The notes under the pieces are model-generated. The model did not search any database and was not told the origin of the DNA. It saw nothing but the letters and a program-made list of their open reading frames with translations. 64,000 nucleotides of DNA, from the NCBI RefSeq assembly GCF_016734815.1, contig NZ_JAERQF010000026.1:1-64000 (forward strand), read 5' to 3'. Shown in pieces: positions 7,999 through 16,503 of the stretch (the stretch's first letter is position 1; the number at the start of each line of letters is the position of its first letter). Position numbers and translations under genes: made by a program. This stretch comes from Hymenobacter rubidus. GTDB lineage: Bacteria > Bacteroidota > Bacteroidia > Cytophagales > Hymenobacteraceae.

Positions 7999-9492
7999 AT
8001 GAATTACAAATTCGATATTCCCGCCCAGAACAAGTCCATCATTAAAGTGATTGGTGTGGGTGGCGGTGGCTCCAATGCCGTGAAGCACATGTATAAACAA
8101 GGCATCAAGGATGTAGAGTTTATCATTTGCAACACCGACCACCAAGCCCTGCAAAGCTCGACGGTGCCCAATAAGCTTCAGATTGGGGTTGATTTGACCG
8201 AGGGCCTGGGCGCGGGTGCCCGGCCCGAGCGTGGCCGTCAGGCTGCCATTGAGAGCAAGGAGCAAATTCGCGACTTGCTGAACCAGGGTACCAAAATGCT
8301 GTTCATCACGGCGGGTATGGGCGGTGGCACGGGTACGGGCGCAGCTCCGGTCATTGCGCAGGTGGCGCAGGAACTGGGCATTCTCACGGTGGGCATCGTG
8401 ACGGCGCCGTTCATGTTTGAGGGCAAAAAGAAGCGCCAGCAGGCCGAAGAAGGCATCAAGGCGCTGAGCGAGCATTGCGACACGGTGCTGGTGATTCTCA
8501 ACGATAAGCTGCCCCAGATTTACGGCAACCTGACGATGGGTGCCGCCTTTGCCAAAGCGGATACGGTGCTGACCACGGCTGCCAAGTCCATTGCCGAAAT
8601 CATCACGGTGACGGCCGATGTGAACGTCGACTTTGAAGACGTGAAAACGGTGATGAAGGACAGCGGAGCCGCCGTAATGGGCAGCAGCATGACCGAAGGC
8701 GAAAACCGCGCCCGCCGCGCCGCCGAGGAAGCCCTGAACTCGCCGCTGCTCAACAACACCGACATTCACGGGGCGCAGCGCATCCTGCTTTCCATCATGT
8801 CGGGCGCCGAGCACGAGCTGGAAATGGACGAGCTGACGGAAATCACGGAGTACATCCAGGAGAAAGCCGGTCAGGACGCCGAAATGATTTTCGGCCACGG
8901 CATTGATGAGTCGCTGGGCCAAAGCATTCGCGTCACGGTCATTGCTACCGGGTTTGCCCGTGATGCGCACTCCATTACGACGCCCAAAATGGTTAGCACG
9001 TCGGAGCCAGTCGTAGCTGCTGCTCCGGTGGTGGAGCCCAGCGCGCCAGCCGCGCCCGCTGCCCCAGCGGCCGGTCCTACCTCGGCGCCGTTTGTGCCAA
9101 GCTTCGGTAATTCGTCGGAGCCGGCTCGCGTCACGTTTGATTTGAATGGTCCTTCGGTGCATAATGCACCGCCGTTGGCTGGCATTCCGGCCACGGCTCC
9201 CGGCGAGCCCGTGCTGACGACAAACATCCCTGCAACGTCGGCGCCGGAAGCCCACCGGCCCCGGCCGGCCATGGATGCGCAGGCGCTGGAGCGGCGCCGC
9301 CGCTTGCAGGAGCTCAGCGGTGGCCTGCCGCCCGAGGCCGTAAGCCAATATGATACCCCGGCTTACCTACGCCGCCAGGTGAAACTGGAGAACGTAGAGC
9401 CAAGCTCGGCTCAAAACATCTCCCGCTTCAACTTATCAGACGATAACGAGCTATTGGGAGACAACCGGTTTCTGCACGATAATGTGGATTAA
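7999..9492 (+). CDS. ftsZ: Cell division protein FtsZ
   Basis: Tubulin-like GTPase that forms the Z ring. From the ATG at 7999 the product is 497 residues. The tubulin signature GGGTGTG is at 108-114 and the T7 loop region NVDFEDV at 209-215. A 130-residue Ala/Pro-rich linker leads to a conserved Bacteroidota-like C-terminal peptide YDTPAYLRRQVKL (about 451-463), followed by an unusual extra tail of about 34 residues. An in-frame ATG at 7939 would add 20 residues, but that stretch is encoded by the intergenic inverted repeat and lacks family similarity, so 7999 is preferred. A strong terminator follows. Confidence 0.97.
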   Translation: MNYKFDIPAQNKSIIKVIGVGGGGSNAVKHMYKQGIKDVEFIICNTDHQALQSSTVPNKLQIGVDLTEGLGAGARPERGRQAAIESKEQIRDLLNQGTKMLFITAGMGGGTGTGAAPVIAQVAQELGILTVGIVTAPFMFEGKKKRQQAEEGIKALSEHCDTVLVILNDKLPQIYGNLTMGAAFAKADTVLTTAAKSIAEIITVTADVNVDFEDVKTVMKDSGAAVMGSSMTEGENRARRAAEEALNSPLLNNTDIHGAQRILLSIMSGAEHELEMDELTEITEYIQEKAGQDAEMIFGHGIDESLGQSIRVTVIATGFARDAHSITTPKMVSTSEPVVAAAPVVEPSAPAAPAAPAAGPTSAPFVPSFGNSSEPARVTFDLNGPSVHNAPPLAGIPATAPGEPVLTTNIPATSAPEAHRPRPAMDAQALERRRRLQELSGGLPPEAVSQYDTPAYLRRQVKLENVEPSSAQNISRFNLSDDNELLGDNRFLHDNVD

Positions 9493-9511
9493 ACAGTAAA
9501 TCCATTAAATT

Positions 9512-9546
9512 AAAAAGCCCCGTCACAATTTGTGACGGGGCTTTTT
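9512..9546 (+). terminator. rho-independent terminator after ftsZ
   Basis: Hairpin AAGCCCCGTCACAA / TTGTGACGGGGCTT with flanking A and T tracts. It closes the dcw transcript and, being symmetrical, could also stop the convergent acyltransferase gene. Confidence 0.93.
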
Positions 9547-9573
9547 GCTGTTTCAAGAGGGCTTTTTGGACCG

Positions 9574-10677
9574 CTACTTGTCCGGATGGAGCCATCTGGC
9601 CGCAGGCTTCTCAACTAGTTGGTAAACCGCATACGACACCACTTGCACCGCCAGCAACTGCAGCAATAGGAAGGCCGGGAGGCGCTCGTATATCCAGAAG
9701 GAAAGCGGGCCGGCGTGGAGCAGATAGAAGGCGTAGGAGCTGCGCCCGAACGCTGCAAACAGCTGGCCGCTGAGCAAGCGCCGAAACCAGGAATGCTCGC
9801 TGAGCAAGCCGGCAAAAAGCAAGCCGCCGGCGGCCGGTAGCGCAACCAGATTCAAGACTAGCACCAAGGGATGCTCGGGATTGTGGAATTCCGCCTGCGC
9901 GAGGGCAAGCGCAGCCGTGACAGCCAGCCAAAGGACAATGCCGCTGTGGGTACGCCAGGTGCTGCATGGCTGGCCCAAACGGCCGGATTGGTAGCGCCCG
10001 GCCAGCCACACCCCGACGAAGAATTCCAGGCTGTGACCCAGGAAAGTGTAGGTGAGCATGAAGGGGTAGGACCCGAACAGCCCATGACAGTGCAGCGGCG
10101 CCAGCAGGGCAACCAGGCCACTGCCCAACGCCAGCAGCAGCAGCGGCTGCAGCCACAGCGCCACGCCCCGCCGGCGCAACGCCAGTAGGAAAGGAGCTGC
10201 CAGGTAGAAGCATTCCAGCAAGGTGAGCGACCACGCCGGGCCAATGCCGGTAAATTTGTACTCATCGAAAAAGCCGCGCAGCAGGCTGATATTCAGCAGC
10301 AACAGGCCGGGAGTAGCCTGCGCGGAATGCCAGTGCCAGAGCAGCGCAAACGTGGCCAGCGTGAGCACCGCAAACAGCGGGTATATCCGGGCCAGACGGT
10401 TTTGCAGGTAGCGGCGCAAGCCACCCCGCGGCCGGAAATCGAGTGTACCGGTGTCGTAGCGCAGGGCAATGAGAAAGCCACTGAGCAGCAGCAGCAGCGG
10501 CAGCCCGTGCGATTCGTCGACGAAATAATAGAAGGCGCGGCCAGCAGCTGAACCGGGCAGGTGAGGAAACGGGTAGTGGGCGAGAAATACCAGCCACGCC
10601 GCTATGGCCCGCAACCCCGTGAGCGCCGGCAAGTAGCCGCCGGGGGCCGGGGAAGCCGAAGGGGCGGCGCTGGGCAT
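9574..10677 (-). CDS. Membrane acyltransferase, acyltransferase-3 (OafA/YrhL) family
   Basis: Integral membrane acyltransferase of the family that O-acetylates surface polysaccharides or other exported glycans. The 367-residue protein opens with LPALTGLRAIAAWLVFLAHY, matching the family N-terminal motif with R and H, and has about ten hydrophobic segments. The RLARIYPLF segment is also typical. The acceptor cannot be predicted and no glycan cluster adjoins it. Transcribed convergently with ftsZ across a shared terminator. Confidence 0.88.
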   Translation of the reverse strand: MPSAAPSASPAPGGYLPALTGLRAIAAWLVFLAHYPFPHLPGSAAGRAFYYFVDESHGLPLLLLLSGFLIALRYDTGTLDFRPRGGLRRYLQNRLARIYPLFAVLTLATFALLWHWHSAQATPGLLLLNISLLRGFFDEYKFTGIGPAWSLTLLECFYLAAPFLLALRRRGVALWLQPLLLLALGSGLVALLAPLHCHGLFGSYPFMLTYTFLGHSLEFFVGVWLAGRYQSGRLGQPCSTWRTHSGIVLWLAVTAALALAQAEFHNPEHPLVLVLNLVALPAAGGLLFAGLLSEHSWFRRLLSGQLFAAFGRSSYAFYLLHAGPLSFWIYERLPAFLLLQLLAVQVVSYAVYQLVEKPAARWLHPDK

Positions 10678-10711
10678 GGGAATAATCAGTAACGGGGAAG
10701 CGGTAAAAGTA

Positions 10712-10805
10712 GAACGTCATGCTGAGCTTGTCGAAGCATCTCTACCACGGGAGTAAATGATTACTGCTGCGGGAGAGATGCTTCGACAAGCTCAGCATGA
10801 CGTTC
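10712..10805. repeat. intergenic inverted repeat, GTCATGC family, copy 4
   Basis: Hairpin with arms GAACGTCATGCTGAGCTTGT continuing CGAAGCATCTC. Both arms carry the CTTGTCG variant. It lies between the yebC-like gene and the acyltransferase, both on the minus strand. Confidence 0.9.
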
Positions 10806-10832
10806 CGGTAAAACGCTGATATACAGAATGGT

Positions 10833-11567
10833 TTAGCCCACGGTGTGGTACACGGCCTGCACGTCTTCGTCGTCCTCGAACTTCTCGATGATGGTCATGA
10901 TTTCGTCGAGCTGCTCGTCGTTGAGCGATACTGTGGTGTTGGGCACGCGCTGCAGGTTCACGCTCACCACGTGGCGGCCCTGGGCTTCGAGGGCTTTTTG
11001 CATCTGGCCGAAGTCGGTGAAAGCGGTTTCGACCACGATGTACTTGTGCTCGGCGCCGTGCTCGTCCTCCTCGGTGGTTTCGTACACGTCCTCGGCGCCG
11101 AAGTCGATGAGCTCCAGCTCCAGCTCGTCGCGGTCGAGGCCCTCGGCGGCCAGCTTGAATACGCCTTTGCGGGTGAAGGTGTAGTCGCTGCTGCCGGCGG
11201 TGCCCAGCGTGCCCTCGTTGCGGTTGAAGATGAGGCGCACGTTGCTCACGGTGCGGGTGGGGTTGTCGGTAGCGGTTTCGATGACGACGGCCACGCCGTG
11301 CGGCAGGTAGCCTTCGTACACAACTTCCTGGTAATCTTTTTCTTCCTTACTGCTGGCGCGCTTGATGGCAGCTTCTACCCGGTCTTTGGGCATGTTCACG
11401 CCTTTGGCGTTTTGCATGGCGGCGCGCAGGCGGGCGTTGGTGTCGGGGTTGGGGCCGTTTTCTTTCACGGCCATCACGATTTCCTTGCCGATGCGGGTAA
11501 AGTCTTTCGACATTTTATCCCACCGCTTCATTTTGCGGCCTTTGCGAAATTCGAATGCGCGTCCCAT
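10833..11567 (-). CDS. YebC/PmpR-family protein (translation factor or transcriptional regulator)
   Basis: Member of the widely conserved YebC/PmpR (DUF28) family. Family members have been described both as DNA-binding regulators and as ribosome-associated factors that relieve proline-stretch stalling. The 244-residue protein starts MGRAFEFRKGRKMKRWDKMS, has the family motif GPNPDTNARLRAAMQNAKGVN and the domain 2/3 stretch YEGYLPHGVAVVIETATDN. Length is normal. The Pro-rich proteome encoded nearby fits a translation role, but that is inference. Confidence 0.93.
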   Translation of the reverse strand: MGRAFEFRKGRKMKRWDKMSKDFTRIGKEIVMAVKENGPNPDTNARLRAAMQNAKGVNMPKDRVEAAIKRASSKEEKDYQEVVYEGYLPHGVAVVIETATDNPTRTVSNVRLIFNRNEGTLGTAGSSDYTFTRKGVFKLAAEGLDRDELELELIDFGAEDVYETTEEDEHGAEHKYIVVETAFTDFGQMQKALEAQGRHVVSVNLQRVPNTTVSLNDEQLDEIMTIIEKFEDDEDVQAVYHTVG

Positions 11568-11768
11568 AAGGGTCAGTTTTCAGTTAACAGTGAGCAATGA
11601 ACAGGACCGTTGCAGGGCGTTGCCGAAGGCAATTTCTGAAACGGGCCGCAAGTTAGCCAGAAGCGACGGGGGCCGCAAAAGAAGCGAGGGTGGCCGGCGC
11701 ACCCATGCCCCGGCTTCGCGCCGCAATAGGGGGCCAACGGAAGACAGGCGTTGCACGAGGCCATCGGC

Positions 11769-12257
11769 TTATTTCCTGCGGGCGCGGCGGGGTTTTGGCT
11801 GGGGCGCTGGCGCTGGTGCGGCATCTAGTTCATACACGCCCCGGTTGCCGGTGGGGTAGCCCAGAATGGTGAGGCTCAGGTGCCGGGTGGCGGGGTCGAA
11901 GCGGAAGGTGCCGCGCTGCACATCGGGGCCTTTCAGGTCGGAAAACGCGAAGCGGATGCTGTCGCCCTTCAGCGTGAAAGTGCCGTCTTGCCGAAAGAAC
12001 ATGGGGCCGTTGCGCCCGCTGATGCTGAGGCGTTTCTCATAGGTGCCGTTGGGGCGAAAAATGAGCCAGCCCCCCACGCCACCGACGCGCGTGGGTGGGT
12101 CGGTGCTGGTGGTGTCGTACACGGTGTAGGCCGCGTAAGTATAGGTCGTGTAGAAGGAAGGAGGGGGGGCGGGAGTCTGGGCGCGGGCCGCGGGCAGGAG
12201 CACGGGCAGCAGGCCGGCGAAAGCCACCAGAACACGTGGAGAAAGTTGGAGCGTCAC
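11769..12257 (-). CDS. hypothetical secreted protein
   Basis: 162 residues with a clear signal peptide (hydrophobic core at about residues 9-24, cleavage after ARAQ). The mature part has repeated beta-strand patterns such as GGWLIFRPNGTYEKRL and MFFRQDGTFTLKGDSIRF, which look like a small lipocalin-like or beta-sandwich domain. It ends in a Pro/Lys/Arg-rich tail. I do not recognise a named family. A TACCTTCG sequence read on the minus strand (12292-12299) is a plausible -7 promoter element 35 bp before the start. Confidence 0.7.
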   Translation of the reverse strand: MTLQLSPRVLVAFAGLLPVLLPAARAQTPAPPPSFYTTYTYAAYTVYDTTSTDPPTRVGGVGGWLIFRPNGTYEKRLSISGRNGPMFFRQDGTFTLKGDSIRFAFSDLKGPDVQRGTFRFDPATRHLSLTILGYPTGNRGVYELDAAPAPAPQPKPRRARRK

Positions 12258-12291
12258 GGAATCGATAGAAAAATGCCTCGGTAACTAGCCC

Positions 12292-12299
12292 CGAAGGTA
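12292..12299 (-). promoter_or_regulatory. putative -7 element (TACCTTCG)
   Basis: One or two changes from the Bacteroidota -7 consensus TAnnTTTG, placed 35 bp upstream of the secreted-protein gene ending at 11769. Short motif, so weak on its own. Confidence 0.35.
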
Positions 12300-12398
12300 G
12301 GGCCAGCGGCAGGTTTGGGTTAGGAACTGCGGACTTGACAAAGACAATGCCTGACCCGTAATTTGAGGAATCAGCTAAATTATTTCTACCTATACTGC

Positions 12399-14567
12399 AT
12401 GAATGTAGCAAGCATTGGAATGAGCGGGCGCGGCTGGTGGGGGCACAAGCTCCGCCTGGCGGCCGGCTGCGGCCTGGGCGTGTGCGGATTCGGCTGCCTG
12501 ACAGGTGCCGGATTGCCTGCTCCTGCCGATACTGCCCAGGTGCGGGTCCTGCGCCAACAGGCGCAGGGCCTGATGTCCGAAGGCAAATTTGAAGCGGCCA
12601 ACCCGCTGTTGCTGCAATCCCGTGCGCTGGCCCATCAACTTAATTTCGGGGAAGGAGAGGCCGAAGCCCTGCGGCTACTGGGCCGGGTCGAACTGGTGCA
12701 CGGCAGCTTTGCGCAGGCCCGCAGCTACCTCACCGAAGGCATTGCCCTGGCCCGACGCATGCCCGGCCAGCCGGGGCTGCCCAGCCTGCTGCTGACCCTG
12801 GGCCAGGTGGCCAACGAGCAGGACGACTACCCCGGCGCCCTGCGCGCCTGCGAGGAGGCCCTGCGCCTGTACCACGCCCGCGGCATGGCGCACGAAGAGG
12901 CGCGCACGCGCAACGGGCTGGGCATCATTTACAGCAGCCGCAACGATTTTCCGCAGGCGCTGGCGGCGCTGCTGCCGACGCTGCGCCAGGCCCAGCAGCT
13001 GCGCGACAGTGCGCTGCAAGCCAATTGCCTCATCAACCTCGGAGGCGTATATTTTCGGCACAACGATGCCCGGCAGGCCCGGTCCTATTTCGCGCAGGCA
13101 CTGCCGCTGCTGCGGCGCCAACCCAGTGGGAGCGCGCTGGCCGACTGCCTCACCAACCTGGCGGCCACTTACCAACAACTGGGGCAGCGCGCGCAGGCGG
13201 AGCCGTTTTACCGCGAGGCCATTGCCGTATCGGAAAAAGCCGGGGAGCAGGCGCAGTTGGGGCTGGTGCTGAGCGACTACGGGGTGCTGCTGCACGAGCT
13301 GAACCGCCTGCCGGAAGCCCGCCGTACCCTGGAAAGAGCCCGGACATTGCTGGAAAAAGCCGGCGACCAGGGCAACCTGGCCGCGGCCCTGGTAGCGCTG
13401 GGCGAGCTGCGGGCCGCCCAAGGCGAGCCAGCCGCTGCTGAGGCCAATGGGCGGCGCGCCCTGGCATTAGCCGAAAAGATAAAGGACAAAAGCGTGGAGG
13501 AATCGGCTAGCCTGCTGCTGGCACGGCAGCTGAAACAGCACGGCGACTACCGCCAGGCCCTGCACTACACCGAGCAGGCCCACGCCGCCCACGACACCAT
13601 TTTCAGCCTGTCGAAAGCCGAGGAAATGGGCCGGTTGCAAGGCGATTTTCAGCTCAGCCAGGAACGGGCGCGGGCCCAGGCCCTGGCCCATACCAGTGAA
13701 AACCAGCTGCTGCGCCTGCGCCAGCAGCAGCACAAGCTGTGGGCCCTGGGCCTGGGCCTGGCCGCTGCGGCCCTGGCCGGGCTCGCCCTCTGGCGGGTGA
13801 ACCGGCTGCTGGGCCGCAAAAACCAGCAGATTGAACAGCAGCGCGCCGAGCTCACGGCGCTCAATGCCACCAAAGACCAACTGTTTTCCATCATCGGCCA
13901 CGATTTGCGCGGGCCGCTGCATTCGCTGCACGCCTTTGTGGAGCTGCTGAGCGGGCCCCCCTTGCCGCCCGAGAAAATGCGCCAATACACCCACCGCTTG
14001 GGCCGCACCCTCGACCATACCCTGGCGCTGCTCGAAAACCTGCTCCACTGGGCCGCCCTGCAAATGCGCGCTACTGGGCCGCCCCGCCCCGAAAACCTGG
14101 CGCTGGCCGACGTGGTGGACGAAAACCTGGGCCTGATGGCCGCCGCTGCCGAGGCCAGCCAGGTCAGCCTGTCGCAGGCCCTGACCGGCGAGGAACAGGT
14201 GTGGGCCGACCCTGCGGCGGTGCGCCTGGTGCTGCGCAACCTGCTCGCCAATGCCATCAAATTCACGCCCGCCGGCGGCACGGTGCGCGTGTCGGCCAGC
14301 CGCGCCCACGGCACCTGGCAACTGGCCGTGACGGATTCCGGCCGGGGCCTGCCAGTGGCCACCGCCCGCCAGCCCTTGCAGCCCGAGGCGCTGGAGCGCC
14401 GCGCCGGCGAGGCCGGCCAGGCCCGCAGCACCGGCCTGGGCCTGAAACTGAGCCACGACGTGGCCGCCCGCAACGGCGGCGGGCTCTGGGTAGAAAGCGG
14501 CGGCCCTGGCCACGGCACCACGTTCACGCTGGCGCTGCCGGTGGCCGAGGTACCCGTGCCGGTGTGA
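12399..14567 (+). CDS. TPR-containing sensor histidine kinase
   Basis: Membrane sensor kinase of about 722 residues. A signal or anchor segment is followed by roughly ten tetratricopeptide repeats (about residues 45-430), a membrane span (LWALGLGLAAAALAGLALW), a short coiled coil, then HisKA with the phospho-acceptor H501 in SIIGHDLRGPLHS. The HATPase_c domain shows the N box NLLANAIKFTP, G1 box DSGRGLP and G2 box STGLGLKLSHD. There is no receiver domain. An upstream TTG at 12363 is possible but overlaps a promoter-like TAATTTG at 12359, so the ATG at 12399 is preferred. It ends convergently with a LytTR regulator, the only response regulator nearby. Periplasmic or cytoplasmic side of the TPRs cannot be decided. 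Confidence 0.9.
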   Translation: MNVASIGMSGRGWWGHKLRLAAGCGLGVCGFGCLTGAGLPAPADTAQVRVLRQQAQGLMSEGKFEAANPLLLQSRALAHQLNFGEGEAEALRLLGRVELVHGSFAQARSYLTEGIALARRMPGQPGLPSLLLTLGQVANEQDDYPGALRACEEALRLYHARGMAHEEARTRNGLGIIYSSRNDFPQALAALLPTLRQAQQLRDSALQANCLINLGGVYFRHNDARQARSYFAQALPLLRRQPSGSALADCLTNLAATYQQLGQRAQAEPFYREAIAVSEKAGEQAQLGLVLSDYGVLLHELNRLPEARRTLERARTLLEKAGDQGNLAAALVALGELRAAQGEPAAAEANGRRALALAEKIKDKSVEESASLLLARQLKQHGDYRQALHYTEQAHAAHDTIFSLSKAEEMGRLQGDFQLSQERARAQALAHTSENQLLRLRQQQHKLWALGLGLAAAALAGLALWRVNRLLGRKNQQIEQQRAELTALNATKDQLFSIIGHDLRGPLHSLHAFVELLSGPPLPPEKMRQYTHRLGRTLDHTLALLENLLHWAALQMRATGPPRPENLALADVVDENLGLMAAAAEASQVSLSQALTGEEQVWADPAAVRLVLRNLLANAIKFTPAGGTVRVSASRAHGTWQLAVTDSGRGLPVATARQPLQPEALERRAGEAGQARSTGLGLKLSHDVAARNGGGLWVESGGPGHGTTFTLALPVAEVPVPV

Positions 14568-14605
14568 AGTATGGCTTCAGACAAATAACCAGGGCCAAAT
14601 CAGGT

Positions 14606-14709
14606 GGTCATGCTGAGCGGAGTCGAAGCATCTCTACTGCACAACTAATCCAATCGAAGCGCCGAAGCGGTAGAGGTGATTCGACCATTCGACCAGCTCT
14701 GCAGGACGG
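14606..14709. repeat. degenerate inverted repeat, GTCATGC family, copy 5
   Basis: Left arm GGTCATGCTGAGCGGAGTCG is intact. The right arm has decayed to GAGGTGATTCGACCATTCGA followed by CAGCTCTGCAGGACG. It lies in the convergent spacer between the TPR kinase and the LytTR gene, where no other terminator is evident. Confidence 0.7.
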
Positions 14710-14779
14710 GCACGGTGTAATAAAGCATTTCACGGCTGTCTAAAAATGGCTGAACAGCTGGCGGTTAACAACCTTGGCC

Positions 14780-15556
14780 TTACTCGGGCTTACCGGGGTG
14801 GCGCGCCAGCAGGTGCTGCTGCACCACCTGGGCCAGCACGGCCTCGCGGTGCGTGATGCCCAGGGGTACTTCCACATTGCCCACGCGCACTTCCTGGTTC
14901 GTGACGGCTTCTATCTTGCCGGTGTTCACCAGAAAAGAGCGGTGGGTACGTACGAAAAGGTGGGGCGGCAGCTGGGCTTCCATCTGCTTGAGGTTGACGA
15001 GGGTGATGTGCACCGTGCCATCGAGCAGGTGCACTTTCACGAAGTCGCGCATGGCCTCCACGTAGGCCACTTCGGCGTAGTGCAGCTTGAGGAACTGAAA
15101 CTCGGTGCGGATAAAGAACGAGTCGTCGGCCGGAAGCGGGCCGGCGGGCGCGGGGTGGGTCGGCGGGAGAGCTTTGGCGCGCAGCAGGAGCAGGGCCTTG
15201 TCGACGGCGCGCAGGAACCGGTCGAAGCGCAAGGGCTTCACCAGGAAATCCACCGCGTCGAGGTCGTAGGTGGGCAGGGCGTAGTGCGGGTGCGAGGTCA
15301 CGAAGATGACCAGCGGCGGCTGCCGCAACGCCCGCACCAGCTCCAGGCCGTTGAGCTGGGGCAGCTCAATGTCGGTAATAAGCAGGTCGACGGGTTGGCG
15401 GGCCAGGTGTTCGAAAGCCAGCACCGCGTTGTCGTACAACCCAGTTAGCGTCAAGGACGGAATTTGCTCCACGAAACTGGCCGCCAGGTCGCGCACCAGC
15501 AGGTCATCATCGAGCACGAGGCAGCTAAAAGCGGGAGCAGGCAGAGCAACAGGCAT
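14780..15556 (-). CDS. LytTR-family response regulator
   Basis: Two-domain response regulator of about 258 residues. The receiver domain has the acidic pair VLDDD, phospho-acceptor Asp in LLITDIELPQ and the conserved Lys in FLVKPLRFD. After a Pro/Ala linker, a LytTR DNA-binding domain covers the last 110 residues, with the typical VEAMRDFVKVHLLDG and FVRTHRSFLVN stretches. An in-frame Met 18 codons upstream (15610) is possible; 15556 places the start just before the receiver. LytTR regulators usually pair with pfam06580-type kinases, yet the neighbour is a HisKA-type TPR kinase, so pairing is uncertain. Confidence 0.93.
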   Translation of the reverse strand: MPVALPAPAFSCLVLDDDLLVRDLAASFVEQIPSLTLTGLYDNAVLAFEHLARQPVDLLITDIELPQLNGLELVRALRQPPLVIFVTSHPHYALPTYDLDAVDFLVKPLRFDRFLRAVDKALLLLRAKALPPTHPAPAGPLPADDSFFIRTEFQFLKLHYAEVAYVEAMRDFVKVHLLDGTVHITLVNLKQMEAQLPPHLFVRTHRSFLVNTGKIEAVTNQEVRVGNVEVPLGITHREAVLAQVVQQHLLARHPGKPE

Positions 15557-15756
15557 GGCGTTGAAAACAGGGCCGGCCAGCCGTCTGGCTACCGGATAAG
15601 GAAGCAGCAATTTGGTCGACTGTACGCAAGGCCGGTCGACTTCTTGGTGGCCTTGCTCGACTTTGTTGCTTACGCAAGGTAGCGCCCCGCTAGTTTTCTA
15701 ATCCGGAAGGGGCTATGCAATAGCCCAGACGCACTTTCCACCAAATTCCTACTAGT

Positions 15757-16266
15757 ATGGCCACTTTTCTTACTCGTTTGAAAGGCGTAGCGGCGGCGCT
15801 GGTGTTGCTCACTTTCGTTGGTCGCGCCGAGGCCCCCAAGCCCACCAAGCTCAAAACCGGAACCCTGGTCGTGCTCGAAACCACCAGCCCGCTGTCGTCA
15901 AAAGATGCGCAGGTGGGCCAGAGCGTGACGTTGCGCGTGAAGTACGACGTGGTGATAAAGGGCCGCGCCGTGATTAAGGCCGGGGCGGCGGGCAGTGCCC
16001 AGGTGGTGGGGGCTGCCCAGCGCCGGGGCCTGGGTAAAGAAGGCAGCCTAAGCATCAAGCCCAGTGTGGTGCAGGCCGTGGACGGCCAGATGGTGCCGCT
16101 GAGCAGCACCGCCGTGGGCTCGGCCGGTTCCGATACCAAAGGGGCGACCATTGGTTTGGCCGTAGTGGTCAGCCCGTTGTTTTTGTTGAAAAAGGGCAAA
16201 GACGCCACCATTCCACCCGGCTACGAGATGCAGGCCAACGTGGCTACCGATGTCGATATTGAGTAG
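15757..16266 (+). CDS. hypothetical secreted beta-rich protein
   Basis: 169 residues with an N-terminal signal peptide (about residues 1-25). The mature part begins LKTGTLVVLETTSPLSSKDAQ, then VGQSVTLRVKYDVVIKGRAVI and a Gly-rich segment. This pattern (low-complexity strand, sensitive effect terms, then K-G-A) resembles exported beta-sandwich proteins common in Bacteroidota and Acidobacteria whose function is unknown. It is transcribed divergently from the LytTR gene, which could regulate it; that is inference from position only. Confidence 0.7.
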   Translation: MATFLTRLKGVAAALVLLTFVGRAEAPKPTKLKTGTLVVLETTSPLSSKDAQVGQSVTLRVKYDVVIKGRAVIKAGAAGSAQVVGAAQRRGLGKEGSLSIKPSVVQAVDGQMVPLSSTAVGSAGSDTKGATIGLAVVVSPLFLLKKGKDATIPPGYEMQANVATDVDIE

Positions 16267-16346
16267 CTACGGCAAGTTTCCAGCTGATTTTATTTGCGTT
16301 GCCCTCCCGCTTTTCTCCCTTTTTTCTGCAAAAATCCCTGCTTATT

Positions 16347-16383
16347 AAAAAGCCGGTGGCCTTCCGGAAAGAAGGCCACCGGC
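16347..16383 (-). terminator. hairpin with a minus-strand U-tract
   Basis: Arms GCCGGTGGCCTT (16352-16363) and AAGGCCACCGGC (16372-16383). The T-run is present only when read on the minus strand. It sits between two plus-strand genes, so its orientation is unexpected. Confidence 0.6.
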
Positions 16384-16503
16384 CAACTGCAATGGCAGGA
16401 AATCCAGACGCTTGTTGTTCAATAGCACAGACAGGGCAGGAGGACGGTAGGAATTGCCTTGGACGCCAGCAACCCATTCTCCCTTAAAACGCCGCCTGAA
16501 AAC

